From: an uncultured Ruminococcus sp.
GTDB lineage: Bacteria; Bacillota; Clostridia; Oscillospirales; Acutalibacteraceae
Direction: 5' to 3'
Assembly (NCBI GenBank): GCA_902796225.1
Contig: CADBOO010000030.1
Span: 37,485-101,484, forward strand
DNA: 64,000 bases
Shown: positions 1-9,108 of the stretch, in pieces
How the letters are laid out: every line of letters starts with the position of its first letter
How positions within the stretch are numbered: the stretch's first letter is position 1
Notes under the pieces: model-generated
The model's input: the letters and a program-made list of their open reading frames with translations, nothing else
Told to the model about the DNA's origin: nothing
The model's database searches: none
Program-made: the position numbers and the translations under genes

Positions 1-3000
1 GTCACCGAGGTCAATAAGTTCAAGAATCACTTTGACGGCACGAGCGAATACCTTGCGTCCTCCGGCAACGTCGCTTATATCGAGCGCGGCACCAAGGGCG
101 TTGTGATCTCTAAGCTCGACGGCACCTCCGGTTCCGTCAATCTGACCGCGCATCAGATGAAGAGCGGTTCTTATATCGATCAGGTCACCGGCAATACCTT
201 TACCGTATCAAACGGCAAGATCTTCGGTTCTGTCGGCTCGACCGGCGTTGCGGTTGTCTATAACGCCGATGAACCCGCCTATGATATCATCACCACCTCG
301 ACGCTGTATGTCAAGCCGAGCTCCTCGTGGCTGAGCAGCGGCGGCCGATACGCGATGTATCTCTTCAACAGAGTGACCGGCGACAACGCATGGGTCAGCA
401 TGACCTCTGACGGCAACGATTACTATTCCGGATCCGTTCCCACGGGCAACTGGACAAATGTCATCTTCTGCCGCATGGACGGTTCCAATAATACCAACAA
501 CTGGGATAATAAGAAGGATCAGACCGGTGATCTTGTCCCGGATGACAACACCAACTGCTATTCGGTGTCATCTGAATCGTGGAGCCTGTACGGTACGTCT
601 CCGACCTCCGCGACGACGGCAACCGTCGCGCCGACTGCGGCGACGGAAGCGCCGAGCGATACCTATACGGTTTATGCGAACAACAATGCCGGCTGGAGCA
701 ACATGATGGTTTATTACTGGGGCAGCAATACCCAGGCTCCGACGTGGCCCGGCGTCGCGATGACCCAGGGCAATAAGGTCTACAAGGCAGAGATCCCGAG
801 CGACGTTACCGGCATCATCTTTAACGACGGCGCGTCCAGCAACACCAAGCAGACGCCCGATATCACCTCCGATATCGCCAATCATAAGGAGTGGGTCGTC
901 ACATCTACGACGAGCAATGACAAGTATGTTGCCGAATCCGGTCCGACCTATTATCTCGTCGGCAATATGAACAGCTGGACTAACAACAACGACTATGCCT
1001 TCACGCTGAATACTGCGGAAACCTCCAAGGTCGAGTACAAGCTGGCTTCCGTGACCCTCCCCGCAAATGCGGAGATCAAGGTCCATGACAGCAAGGATAC
1101 CTGGTATCCCTCCGGCGAGAATAACAATATTACTGTTTCCGCGGCAGGCACCTACGACGTTTATTTCAGACCGAACGCGGACGGCAGCACAAGCTCCGGC
1201 TTTGAGAGTCAGAAGACGCTCCGCCTTGTCAACGTCACCCCCTGCACCGTCACATGGAAGGACGGCGACGACAATGTATTGAAGACGGAGCAGGTACCTT
1301 ACGGCACAACGCCGTCTTATACCGGCGATACCCCGACAAAGGAATCGACCGCTCAGTATACCTATACCTTCAGCGGATGGTCGCCGACTCCTGCGGCCGT
1401 CACCGAAGATACGACCTACACCGCCCAGTTCACCCAGTCTGAGAGGACCTTTACCGTCACATGGAAGAACTACGACGGCACGACCCTTGAGACCGACGAG
1501 AACGTCGCCTACGGTTCAAAACCTCAGTATGACGGCGAGACCCCGACCAGAGAGGCGGAGGGCGATACCACATATGCGTTCAGCGGTTGGTCGCCATTGA
1601 TCACCGACGAGACGACGATCACCGACGACACGACCTATACCGCCAGATTCGGAACAAATACCAACACTTATACCATCACATGGAAGGACGGCGACGGCAA
1701 TACGCTCAGAACCGAGCCGTGTATCCAGGGTGTAACGCCTCAGTATACCGGCGCCACCCCCACAAAGACTGCAACCGCGCAGTACACCTATACCTTTAAC
1801 GGTACGTGGGATCCTCCCCTCGTAGCTGCGGATAAAGACCAGACCTACACCGCGCAGTTCGACAGCACCGTCAACCAATACACGATCATTTTCAAAAACG
1901 ATGACGGTACCGAGCTGCAAAACTCACAGGTCGCCTACGGTGAGACGCCCGCCTATACCGGCGAGACGCCGACCAAGGCTGCCGACGCAAATTACACCTA
2001 CACATTCAAGGAATGGTCGCCTGCGATCGCTCCCGTCGACGGCGCAGCAACCTACACCGCACAATTCACCGCGACCCCGATCCCGAACATCACCGTCCGC
2101 GCGACCAATGTCGTCGAGTGGAACGACGTCTATATCTACTACTGGACGGACTTCGGCGATAACAGTTGGCCCGGCGTGAAGATGACGGCGGACGCCGATA
2201 ACTTCATTATGACGGCAGAGATCCCCGCAAACGCCAAGGGTATCGTCTTTACCGACGGCGCGTCATCCAACACCGAGCAGACCGTCAATATCACATCCGG
2301 CATCGCCGACGGCGCATGGTGGGCGATCCTGAACACGAAGGATTCCACCGAAACCAGCAAGTACAAAGTCCATGCCGTCCACACCTATAAGCTCCTCGGT
2401 ACGATGAACAACTGGACAGCCGCTGAAGCGCCCGAGTTTGTTCCTCATAAGGCGTCGACCAAGGTGGAAGAATATAAGCTGGCGAACGTTCAGCTCAACG
2501 AGAATGATGAGATCAAGGTCTACGGCAGCAACGATAAATGGTATCCGAGCGGCGGCAGCAATAACTACACGGTCACCGCAAGCGGCACATATAACGTTTA
2601 CTTCCGACCGAACGCCGACGGCGGCAGCTCATGGCACGAAAACGTCTTTTATGTCAAGAACGTCACCCCCTGCACGATCACGTGGAAAGACGGCGACGAC
2701 AAAATCCTGAAGACCGACACCGTCACCTACGGCGAGACGCCCGCTTATACCGGCGAAACGCCCACCAAGACCGCGACCGACCAGTATACCTATACGTTCA
2801 ATAACACTTGGTCGCCCGCGATCACCGCGGCGACAGGCGACGCGACCTACACCGCACAGTTCGACAGCACCGTCAACAAGTACACCATCACATTCAAAAA
2901 CGATGACGGTACCGAGCTGCAAAGCACCGACGTAGAATACGGACAGACCCCCGCCTATACCGGCGCGACGCCGACCAAAGCTGCCAGTGTTGATTACACC

Positions 3001-3948
3001 TACACATTCAAGGGCTGGTCGCCTGAGATCACAACGGTCTCCGGTTCGGCGACCTATACCGCGCAGTTTACCGCGACCGAGCGCAAGTATTTCTCCGGCA
3101 ACTCGCTGAGTCTGAAGGGCGCGATCGGCGTCAACTTCTTCATCGATTTGCGCGGCAAATCGGCAGCCAACGCTGTCGTCACGCTGAGCTGGTACAAATA
3201 CACCGATACGGTCAATCTCTCCGACCTCACTCCCGAAGCGGACGGCACCTACAAGGTCACCTGCTTTGTCGCCGCAAAAGAGATGAACGATACCATCACC
3301 GCAACGCTGACCGCAGACGGCGAAGTCCTCTCCACGGATACATACTCGGTCGCCGAATACGCGTATCGGATCATCAGGAACGAAGACGGCGAATTTAACG
3401 ATCTGTTCCCGAATGATCCTGCGAAACTCCCAAAACTGCAGTCTCTCGCAAAAGCGATGCTCCGCTACGGCGCAGAGGCGCAGAAGTTCTTCGGACACAA
3501 CGTTGATGCTCTTGCCGATAAAGATCTGGGCGAATACACCCCCGCATCGATCGACAACAGCCTTTTGACAACACACAGCTATTCCGGCGACACGCTGGCA
3601 GACTATGGTCTGACCTACGCCGGCAACAGTCTCCTGCTGAAGAACACCACCACCCTTCGCCTGTTCTTCACCGCCGACGCTGACTTCGACGGAACAGAGG
3701 TCTTCTTTAACGGAACCAAGCTCACGCCCGGCACCAGAGGCAGCTACACCTACTTTGACATCACCGGCATCAAAGCCGCCGATATCCTCAAGGATCAGAA
3801 ACTGACCTTCACAAAGGGCGACGCTTCAACAGAAGTTTCGTTCAACATCGGAGATTATATCCACGATATGCAGTCGGACGAAAGCCTTTACCCCCTGCTG
3901 ACCGGTCTGTACGATTACAACCGAAAGGCAGTCGCATACTTCGGCTGA
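1..3948 (+). CDS. Extracellular modular alpha-amylase, C-terminal part (5' end outside window)
   Basis: The frame is open from the first base, so the start and the GH13 catalytic barrel lie upstream. The first ~90 codons look like the all-beta domain C of family 13 alpha-amylases: an IERG-type strand, then a GNTFTVSNGK segment and a VAVVYN strand. Next come a ~100-residue module (about 280-600), a CBM26-like starch-binding module (about 661-880, aromatic-rich YYW...WPG signature) and a second beta-sandwich (about 931-1235). Four InlB/Listeria-Bacteroides-type repeats follow (1246-2075, each with a W-K-D-G or F-K-N-D core and ending TAQF). The CBM26/sandwich pair recurs at 2085-2660, followed by two more repeats (2668-3075). 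The last ~290 residues form an alpha/beta module seen in ruminococcal exoproteins that I cannot name. No dockerin or sorting signal is present. The role is inferred to be secreted starch hydrolysis with multivalent granule binding. The amylase call rests on domain C and the CBMs only. Confidence 0.8.
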   Translation, partial: VTEVNKFKNHFDGTSEYLASSGNVAYIERGTKGVVISKLDGTSGSVNLTAHQMKSGSYIDQVTGNTFTVSNGKIFGSVGSTGVAVVYNADEPAYDIITTSTLYVKPSSSWLSSGGRYAMYLFNRVTGDNAWVSMTSDGNDYYSGSVPTGNWTNVIFCRMDGSNNTNNWDNKKDQTGDLVPDDNTNCYSVSSESWSLYGTSPTSATTATVAPTAATEAPSDTYTVYANNNAGWSNMMVYYWGSNTQAPTWPGVAMTQGNKVYKAEIPSDVTGIIFNDGASSNTKQTPDITSDIANHKEWVVTSTTSNDKYVAESGPTYYLVGNMNSWTNNNDYAFTLNTAETSKVEYKLASVTLPANAEIKVHDSKDTWYPSGENNNITVSAAGTYDVYFRPNADGSTSSGFESQKTLRLVNVTPCTVTWKDGDDNVLKTEQVPYGTTPSYTGDTPTKESTAQYTYTFSGWSPTPAAVTEDTTYTAQFTQSERTFTVTWKNYDGTTLETDENVAYGSKPQYDGETPTREAEGDTTYAFSGWSPLITDETTITDDTTYTARFGTNTNTYTITWKDGDGNTLRTEPCIQGVTPQYTGATPTKTATAQYTYTFNGTWDPPLVAADKDQTYTAQFDSTVNQYTIIFKNDDGTELQNSQVAYGETPAYTGETPTKAADANYTYTFKEWSPAIAPVDGAATYTAQFTATPIPNITVRATNVVEWNDVYIYYWTDFGDNSWPGVKMTADADNFIMTAEIPANAKGIVFTDGASSNTEQTVNITSGIADGAWWAILNTKDSTETSKYKVHAVHTYKLLGTMNNWTAAEAPEFVPHKASTKVEEYKLANVQLNENDEIKVYGSNDKWYPSGGSNNYTVTASGTYNVYFRPNADGGSSWHENVFYVKNVTPCTITWKDGDDKILKTDTVTYGETPAYTGETPTKTATDQYTYTFNNTWSPAITAATGDATYTAQFDSTVNKYTITFKNDDGTELQSTDVEYGQTPAYTGATPTKAASVDYTYTFKGWSPEITTVSGSATYTAQFTATERKYFSGNSLSLKGAIGVNFFIDLRGKSAANAVVTLSWYKYTDTVNLSDLTPEADGTYKVTCFVAAKEMNDTITATLTADGEVLSTDTYSVAEYAYRIIRNEDGEFNDLFPNDPAKLPKLQSLAKAMLRYGAEAQKFFGHNVDALADKDLGEYTPASIDNSLLTTHSYSGDTLADYGLTYAGNSLLLKNTTTLRLFFTADADFDGTEVFFNGTKLTPGTRGSYTYFDITGIKAADILKDQKLTFTKGDASTEVSFNIGDYIHDMQSDESLYPLLTGLYDYNRKAVAYFG

Positions 3949-3979
3949 CGCCGGCGTCTGCATGAATCAACAATAAAGC

Positions 3980-4016
3980 AAGGTCGGCTGCTCATTCACT
4001 GAGCAGCCGACCTTTT
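3980..4016 (+). terminator. Rho-independent terminator of the amylase gene
   Basis: A perfect 14-bp stem (3981-3994 with 4000-4013) encloses a 5-nt loop and is followed by a short T run. It lies 32 bp after the amylase stop codon. Confidence 0.85.
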
Positions 4017-4064
4017 CACTGCCGTGCGTCCTGTGTAGGGAACACGGCGGTTTCATCATCAAAA

Positions 4065-4125
4065 GTACAGGAACCTGTACGCTTCGGATCTGCCATGAGA
4101 TCCCCTGCGTACAGGTTCTTCTTTT
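4065..4125. terminator. Bidirectional terminator-like hairpin
   Basis: A 12-bp outer stem (4071-4082 with 4107-4118) encloses a second 6-bp stem (4086-4091 with 4098-4103). On the plus strand it is followed by TTCTTTT, and on the minus strand by TTTT. It lies just beyond the stop codon of the convergent minus-strand gene at 4165 and probably terminates that gene. Confidence 0.7.
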
Positions 4126-4164
4126 GTAAGAGTATACGCACGAAAGAAGGAGAGCTTCTGCGCG

Positions 4165-4746
4165 TTATCCGCCTGTCGTCCAGCGGTCGATGATCTCGCC
4201 GAAGGATGCTGCGTCAGCTTCTGCGGCGGCGGTTTCGGCGGGGGTGTTCTCGGTCAGGGCAGTGTGATCGGACGGGAACAGATCGGGATCATCGCGGTGT
4301 CTGAGAAACCAGTCGAGCGCTTTGTAGTTTGCCGGCAGATCGGTGCGGATCAATGCGGGATCGTACTGCAGGGATCGGATCATCCGCAGCACAAAGTCTT
4401 TCAGAGAGGTTTCCTGTCGCCAAGGCTGAGACGGACAGTATGTGCCCTTGGAGTACCAGTCGGGATGGAATACCGGCGGGAGATCGAGCATTTTGATATA
4501 GGGCGCAACGGCGGGGTAGGAGTCGCGCAGGGTCACTCTGATCATGCAGCGGCGGATCGCACCGACCGTGTTCACGCCGGCTTTTGCCGAATAGACATAG
4601 GTTCTGATATTGACGGTCAGCAGGTACTCTTCGGCATACGGCAGCTCGCCCTTTGTTGCGATCCACGAGAGATACGGGCGATTTTGGATCTTCAGCATTT
4701 CACGATACTCCTGCGCTAAGCGGTCGTTTCTGTTTGCAAGCATCAT
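4165..4746 (-). CDS. Putative ubiquitin-conjugating-enzyme (E2)-fold protein
   Basis: A 193-residue protein without signal peptide or membrane segment. The pattern matches the UBC/E2 fold in order: an amphipathic N-terminal helix (RLAQEYREML), a strand with YP..AP, then HPDWYSKGTYC with the candidate catalytic Cys104 eight to ten residues after His94-Pro95. A Trp, a helix (LKDFVLRMIRSL) and a PAN..AL..F helix close the domain. Canonical E2s have HPN; here the third residue is Asp. The C-terminal ~45 residues are low complexity. An ATG start at 4746 or 4743 is preferred over GTG 4752 because the GAGGTG ribosome site overlaps the GTG. No E1, ubiquitin-like protein, E3 or JAB peptidase gene lies nearby. 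The fold call is by motif only; the function is unknown. Confidence 0.55.
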   Translation of the reverse strand: MMLANRNDRLAQEYREMLKIQNRPYLSWIATKGELPYAEEYLLTVNIRTYVYSAKAGVNTVGAIRRCMIRVTLRDSYPAVAPYIKMLDLPPVFHPDWYSKGTYCPSQPWRQETSLKDFVLRMIRSLQYDPALIRTDLPANYKALDWFLRHRDDPDLFPSDHTALTENTPAETAAAEADAASFGEIIDRWTTGG

Positions 4747-4765
4747 ACACACCTCATTCAGATGT

Positions 4766-4794
4766 ATTATACCGAAAAGCCGTCGGGAAGTAAA
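4766..4794 (-). promoter_or_regulatory. Promoter of the E2-like gene
   Basis: On the minus strand TTTACT (4794-4789) and TATAAT (4771-4766) are separated by 17 bp. The predicted transcript start is only about 15 nt before the start codon, giving a very short leader. Confidence 0.7.
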
Positions 4795-5406
4795 GAGATC
4801 GGTCGCCGGCAGAACAAAATGATTACATTTTTAATAAAAAACGGTATCAAAATGGATGAATATACCATGCATAAAACTAATAATAATGAATAATATGCAG
4901 GAATAAATCCCGATAAGAATCGCGATACCGTCGCTATATGATGGTGTATTACTGTCAGAAACAGCTAATTATCGGATTGCTGTCCGCATATACGTCAACA
5001 GGACAATAATGCATAAATATCCATACGCTGACAATTGTACCGATTGTCAGACCGAAAAAGTTACAAAACTTGAGAAACGTGACAAAACTGTAGCCGACTA
5101 TAATTCTAATAAAGAATAATAAACTTGACGGGGCTGTGCTATAATTCTAGCGTAGAATTCTAATATGGAAAATTATAGTGTAGCTTACTATGCCCCGATC
5201 CACCTCAAACGCTTCAGGGGTTGGGGCGGTTATGCTCGTTTTCCATCGTCCGAAGGATGGAATCCTACCTCTCGCGCGCTTGCGTATACTTCTGATGTGT
5301 AGCGGCGCGACTGCAATCGTTTTATCCTTTGGACACTATCATATATAAGGCGTCATCTTGCGTTACCGCAGCGCCGCCTTATATAACAGGAAAAGGAGGA
5401 ATCTAT
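4795..5406 (+). promoter_or_regulatory. AT-rich spacer, promoter and structured ~260-nt leader of the pilus operon
   Basis: 4795-5120 is AT-rich and holds no gene that I can support. An extended -10 box (TGCTATAAT, 5137-5145) is the best promoter. The hexamer ATTCTA recurs three times around it (near 5103, 5143 and 5157) and could be an operator. The transcribed leader can form several hairpins: GCCCC/GGGGC (5192-5196 with 5223-5227), a CCATC/GATGG stem near 5243-5260, and a perfect 11-bp stem (5342-5352 with 5375-5385) ending seven bases before the AAAGGAGG ribosome site. I do not recognise a known riboswitch class. Confidence 0.5.
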
Positions 5407-8400
5407 TTGCGGAAAACAAAACACAAGACGTTTTCTCTGCGCAGCAGGACGACGTCGCTTCTGCTCGCATTGCTGCTGATGATATCGGCGGCGAGCGTGG
5501 GTTTTGTCGCGATCGCGAATGCGGTCACGGTAGATGACGACAGCGGCGGACTTCTTGCGATGACGGGAGCCGGCGGCAAGGTCGACGTCGCATCCGGCAC
5601 CGAGCACATCGCAGACTCGAACAAAGCCTTCTGGGTCGATGCGCAGTACTACGACTACCTCTCGGATGAGGAGTACTCGGCGGGCTGGCTGAACCCAAAG
5701 GAGGCAGGCACCGGCTTTGACAGCGCAGATGACGACTGGTACACGTTCGAGACCTTCAACAAGAAGATCAGCGATTATGCCAAGGGCAACAGCGTCAAGA
5801 TGACTTACCCGCTGTACTTCGGTAACTTCTGTAATACCGTATCCGTTAAGAATAACGGTTCGGGGGATTACATCGACAGCGCGTACGAGTTTACCATCCA
5901 GAACGACGGCAACGACCGTACCACCAGGATCACCAAGACGCACGGCGGTCCTTATGCGCGCGTTATCGACGGATTGTACCACTACGATTACTTTATCGCG
6001 AATTCCAACGGTCTGAACGACCGTCACGACTCCGTCATCGGCCTGGCAGGCAACAATCTGAACAGCAGCGGCAACATCACGACGCCGACTGCGACAGGTT
6101 CGGTAGAAATGCCGTACTTCAACGAAAGCTGGCTGGGCAACGCGGCAAGAACCATCAACTCCTACTTCCCGTTCCGCCAGACGACGAGCGGCGACGTCAC
6201 CACCTACAGCTTTGATTCCACCGGCGCGAAGGATAACGTGTTCTTCAACTGGAATAACGGTCAGCCGTCAAGCGTCGCCTACGGACAGGGCGTAAATGAT
6301 GCAACCGTTACCGAATACGGCGTTCATGACGGTCTCAAGAAGTTCATGGGCGATCAGGACGCCGGCTACGGCATCTTCCCGTTCAACCGCGCCGATAACG
6401 GCAACGGCGGCAACAACAAGCTGGACTACGGCTTCGGCATCCGCATGAATATGGACTTCCGAGTTCCGGCAAACGGTAAGATCGGAAACAAAGACGTCAA
6501 GTTCAACTATTCCGGCGACGACGACATCTGGATCTATATCACGCCTTACAAGGCGGACGGTACGCTGGATTATGCCAATTCGTACCTCGCACTTGACCTC
6601 GGCGGCAACCACAAGATGGCTAAGGGCGAGATCAACTTTGCGTCGATGGAGTCGACCATCACCACCAACGCAGCATATGCCAGCTCGTCTGTCACGTACA
6701 AGAGCGATACCATGTATATCGCGCGCTCCGACGGATGGAGCGACGTCAACGTATGGGCATGGAGCGATACCAACAACGGTCACTGGGTAACCGGCACCAA
6801 GCAGAGCTTCCAGGAAAACGGACACGACGTCTACGCGTTCAAGCTCAGCGACTTCAACGGCTGCTATAATTTTACCACGGTTGAGCATCAGGATTGGAGC
6901 GGCAAAAGAGCAACGAACGAGGGTAAAAACCTCAACTGTGTCATCCACAGTCAGCTGGGTAACGTCTGCTGGTCGGACAACCCCAACTGGATCGCGCCGA
7001 AATATCCTGATAACGGTCAGTATACCAACCTTGCGGGCGTCACATATGCCACGACCGAACAGAAGACGCAAACCCTGAATAACGGTCAGCATCTCGATCC
7101 CGACAAGACCTACCATATGACGATCTTCTATATGGAACGCGGTATGATCGAGAGTAACTGTCAGATGAGCTTCACGATGACCCCGGTCAAGAATGACCTG
7201 AAGGTCAAGAAGACGGTCGACGTCAGCGAAATCAACTCCAACACCTCTGCTAACAGCATGAGAACGGCGATCCAGGCGCTTCCGTTCAGCTTTACCACGA
7301 CCGAAGACGGTTCTGTCCGCAAGGACACCAAATTTGTCCGCAATCAGGAATGGTACAGCGTCGACAGCTCGACGGGCGTTTATCAGCTCAAGCACGACGA
7401 GATTGCCGACTTTAACAACCAGCATGAGACAGGCAGTACGCTGACTGTCAATGAAACGCCGCCGTCAGGACTTGAATACTCGACGTCCTGGCAGGTCGTG
7501 GACAATAACAACAACGGCAATGTCATCAAGCAAAGCGGCGATGATTCGAGCCTGGGCACCGGTAATTTCACGCTGATCGATCCGAGAAACAGCTCGGCTC
7601 CGGCGAATCTGCAGGTGAACTTTACGAACACGCCCGAGGCATCTCCGTCGTTCACCATCAGCAAGAAGGTATTCGAAAACGAATCGGATATCTTTAACGG
7701 AATCGACGATATCGACTGTGACGCCGAGTTCGAATTCCTGCTGAAGTTCAATCTCAAGGGCGAAAACTATACCCAGAATAACGCAAACGACTTCAAGGCA
7801 TACACCTTCGATTATGAGATCACGCGCGGGACTCAGACCATCAACGGCACCGCGACGAACGGCAGCTTTAAGATCAAAGCGGGCGATATTATCTCGATCC
7901 CCGGCGTGCCTGTCGGCGCGACCTACCGCCTGCAGGAGATCGGATGCGACGGCTATTCTTCCGTTGCGTACTCGCACAACGGCGAAAATGATGAACGTCT
8001 GGCAGCCGACGCGGCGGTCAACGGTATCGTCAATTCAGACGGCGACGAGTTCTGCTTTGATAACGTCGGAGGCATGGCGAGCACGACGTTTGCGGTGCAG
8101 AAATACATCAAGTCGGGCAGCACCTCGACTCAGTATAAAAACGGCAGTCTCTTCACCTTCCGTGCAAAGGGACGCGAAAGCGTGACATACGCATCCGGCA
8201 AGACTTCTGTCGACGCCTCCGCGCAGACCTATAACGGCGGCAGGAACTATGTCGAGGTCGGCACGATCAATGAAAACGGTCTTGCGATCTTCGAGAACGG
8301 CGGCGGCGACGATCCGTTCCTCACGTTCCGGCACGCGGGCGTATATGTCTTTGAGGTTTGGGAAAGCGGCGTCAACTCGACCGACAACAAGCTCAAGGAT

Positions 8401-9066
8401 ACGTTCAGGTCGAACAGCCAGCGGTTCCTGGTCAAATACACCGTGACCGCACAGGGCAGCGATCTTCTTATCAATGATCCCGAATACTTCACTTATGACG
8501 GCGGCGCCGTCAACGCGGCGAGCTTTGCGGACAACAAGAAAATCACAACAGATTACCCGCAGTTCGTCAACGAGGTGAAGACCGGCAAGATCAAGATCAA
8601 TAAGAAGGACGGCGCCGGTACAGGTCTGGGCAACATCCAGTTCAAGCTCTATCGCAAGGGCGAGACGACCGAGATCGCGACGCTGACGACCAACAGCAGC
8701 GGCTATGCCGAAAAGGACGGTCTGGATATCTTTGTCAAGAGCAACGGAATCTTCACGGGTACTCCCGCTTATCAGGAGTATGAACTGAAGGAGACCTCCA
8801 CAAAGAGCGGCCATATGCTGGAAGATACGGTTTATACCTTCAGCTTCCCGACCTATGACGCACAGGCGCAGACCTATAAGTACGAGTACACATTCGACTA
8901 TGTCAACGCGGCGCTCAAGCATCCCGAAACGGGTTCGTTCGGAATGATGAGCAACACCCCGCTGGGTATCGCGCTGGTCTTCCTGAGCTTTGTCGGCATC
9001 GGTCTGTATATCGCGAAGCTGAAAAGGAAACAGCTTTCTTCGGTTCAAACCAAACGGTTTTTATAG
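5407..9066 (+). CDS. Sortase-anchored pilus tip adhesin with fibro-slime domain
   Basis: A 1219-residue surface protein. TTG 5407 is chosen as start because AAAGGAGG ends seven bases before it and it gives a clean signal peptide (RKTKHK, then a hydrophobic stretch ending AIANA). Residues ~80-590 form a fibro-slime domain (GDDDIWIYI near 371, LALDLGGNH, and a closing FYMERG). It is interrupted at ~430-535 by an aromatic-rich module resembling starch-binding domains. Four isopeptide-type Ig domains follow (about 598-745, 748-890, 894-1058, 1060-1165) of CnaB/Spy0128/SpaA type, one with an ELKET E-box. The end is a cell-wall sorting signal: HPETG (1172-1176) instead of LPxTG, a membrane helix and a Lys/Arg tail. 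It is followed by the backbone pilin and two sortases. The tip position is inferred from size and order. Confidence 0.85.
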   Translation: MRKTKHKTFSLRSRTTSLLLALLLMISAASVGFVAIANAVTVDDDSGGLLAMTGAGGKVDVASGTEHIADSNKAFWVDAQYYDYLSDEEYSAGWLNPKEAGTGFDSADDDWYTFETFNKKISDYAKGNSVKMTYPLYFGNFCNTVSVKNNGSGDYIDSAYEFTIQNDGNDRTTRITKTHGGPYARVIDGLYHYDYFIANSNGLNDRHDSVIGLAGNNLNSSGNITTPTATGSVEMPYFNESWLGNAARTINSYFPFRQTTSGDVTTYSFDSTGAKDNVFFNWNNGQPSSVAYGQGVNDATVTEYGVHDGLKKFMGDQDAGYGIFPFNRADNGNGGNNKLDYGFGIRMNMDFRVPANGKIGNKDVKFNYSGDDDIWIYITPYKADGTLDYANSYLALDLGGNHKMAKGEINFASMESTITTNAAYASSSVTYKSDTMYIARSDGWSDVNVWAWSDTNNGHWVTGTKQSFQENGHDVYAFKLSDFNGCYNFTTVEHQDWSGKRATNEGKNLNCVIHSQLGNVCWSDNPNWIAPKYPDNGQYTNLAGVTYATTEQKTQTLNNGQHLDPDKTYHMTIFYMERGMIESNCQMSFTMTPVKNDLKVKKTVDVSEINSNTSANSMRTAIQALPFSFTTTEDGSVRKDTKFVRNQEWYSVDSSTGVYQLKHDEIADFNNQHETGSTLTVNETPPSGLEYSTSWQVVDNNNNGNVIKQSGDDSSLGTGNFTLIDPRNSSAPANLQVNFTNTPEASPSFTISKKVFENESDIFNGIDDIDCDAEFEFLLKFNLKGENYTQNNANDFKAYTFDYEITRGTQTINGTATNGSFKIKAGDIISIPGVPVGATYRLQEIGCDGYSSVAYSHNGENDERLAADAAVNGIVNSDGDEFCFDNVGGMASTTFAVQKYIKSGSTSTQYKNGSLFTFRAKGRESVTYASGKTSVDASAQTYNGGRNYVEVGTINENGLAIFENGGGDDPFLTFRHAGVYVFEVWESGVNSTDNKLKDTFRSNSQRFLVKYTVTAQGSDLLINDPEYFTYDGGAVNAASFADNKKITTDYPQFVNEVKTGKIKINKKDGAGTGLGNIQFKLYRKGETTEIATLTTNSSGYAEKDGLDIFVKSNGIFTGTPAYQEYELKETSTKSGHMLEDTVYTFSFPTYDAQAQTYKYEYTFDYVNAALKHPETGSFGMMSNTPLGIALVFLSFVGIGLYIAKLKRKQLSSVQTKRFL

Positions 9067-9108
9067 ACAAAAACATGAATCATAATGCACAATAAAGGAG
9101 TAAAACAA

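Noticed and set aside
1246-3075. CRISPR-like periodic repeats
   Set aside because: The periodicity is protein-coding (about 65 codons), not short identical repeats with unique spacers.
2629-3576. Long minus-strand open frame opposite the amylase repeats
   Set aside because: It is a shadow of the GC-biased repetitive gene on the plus strand, with no ribosome site and no recognisable domain.
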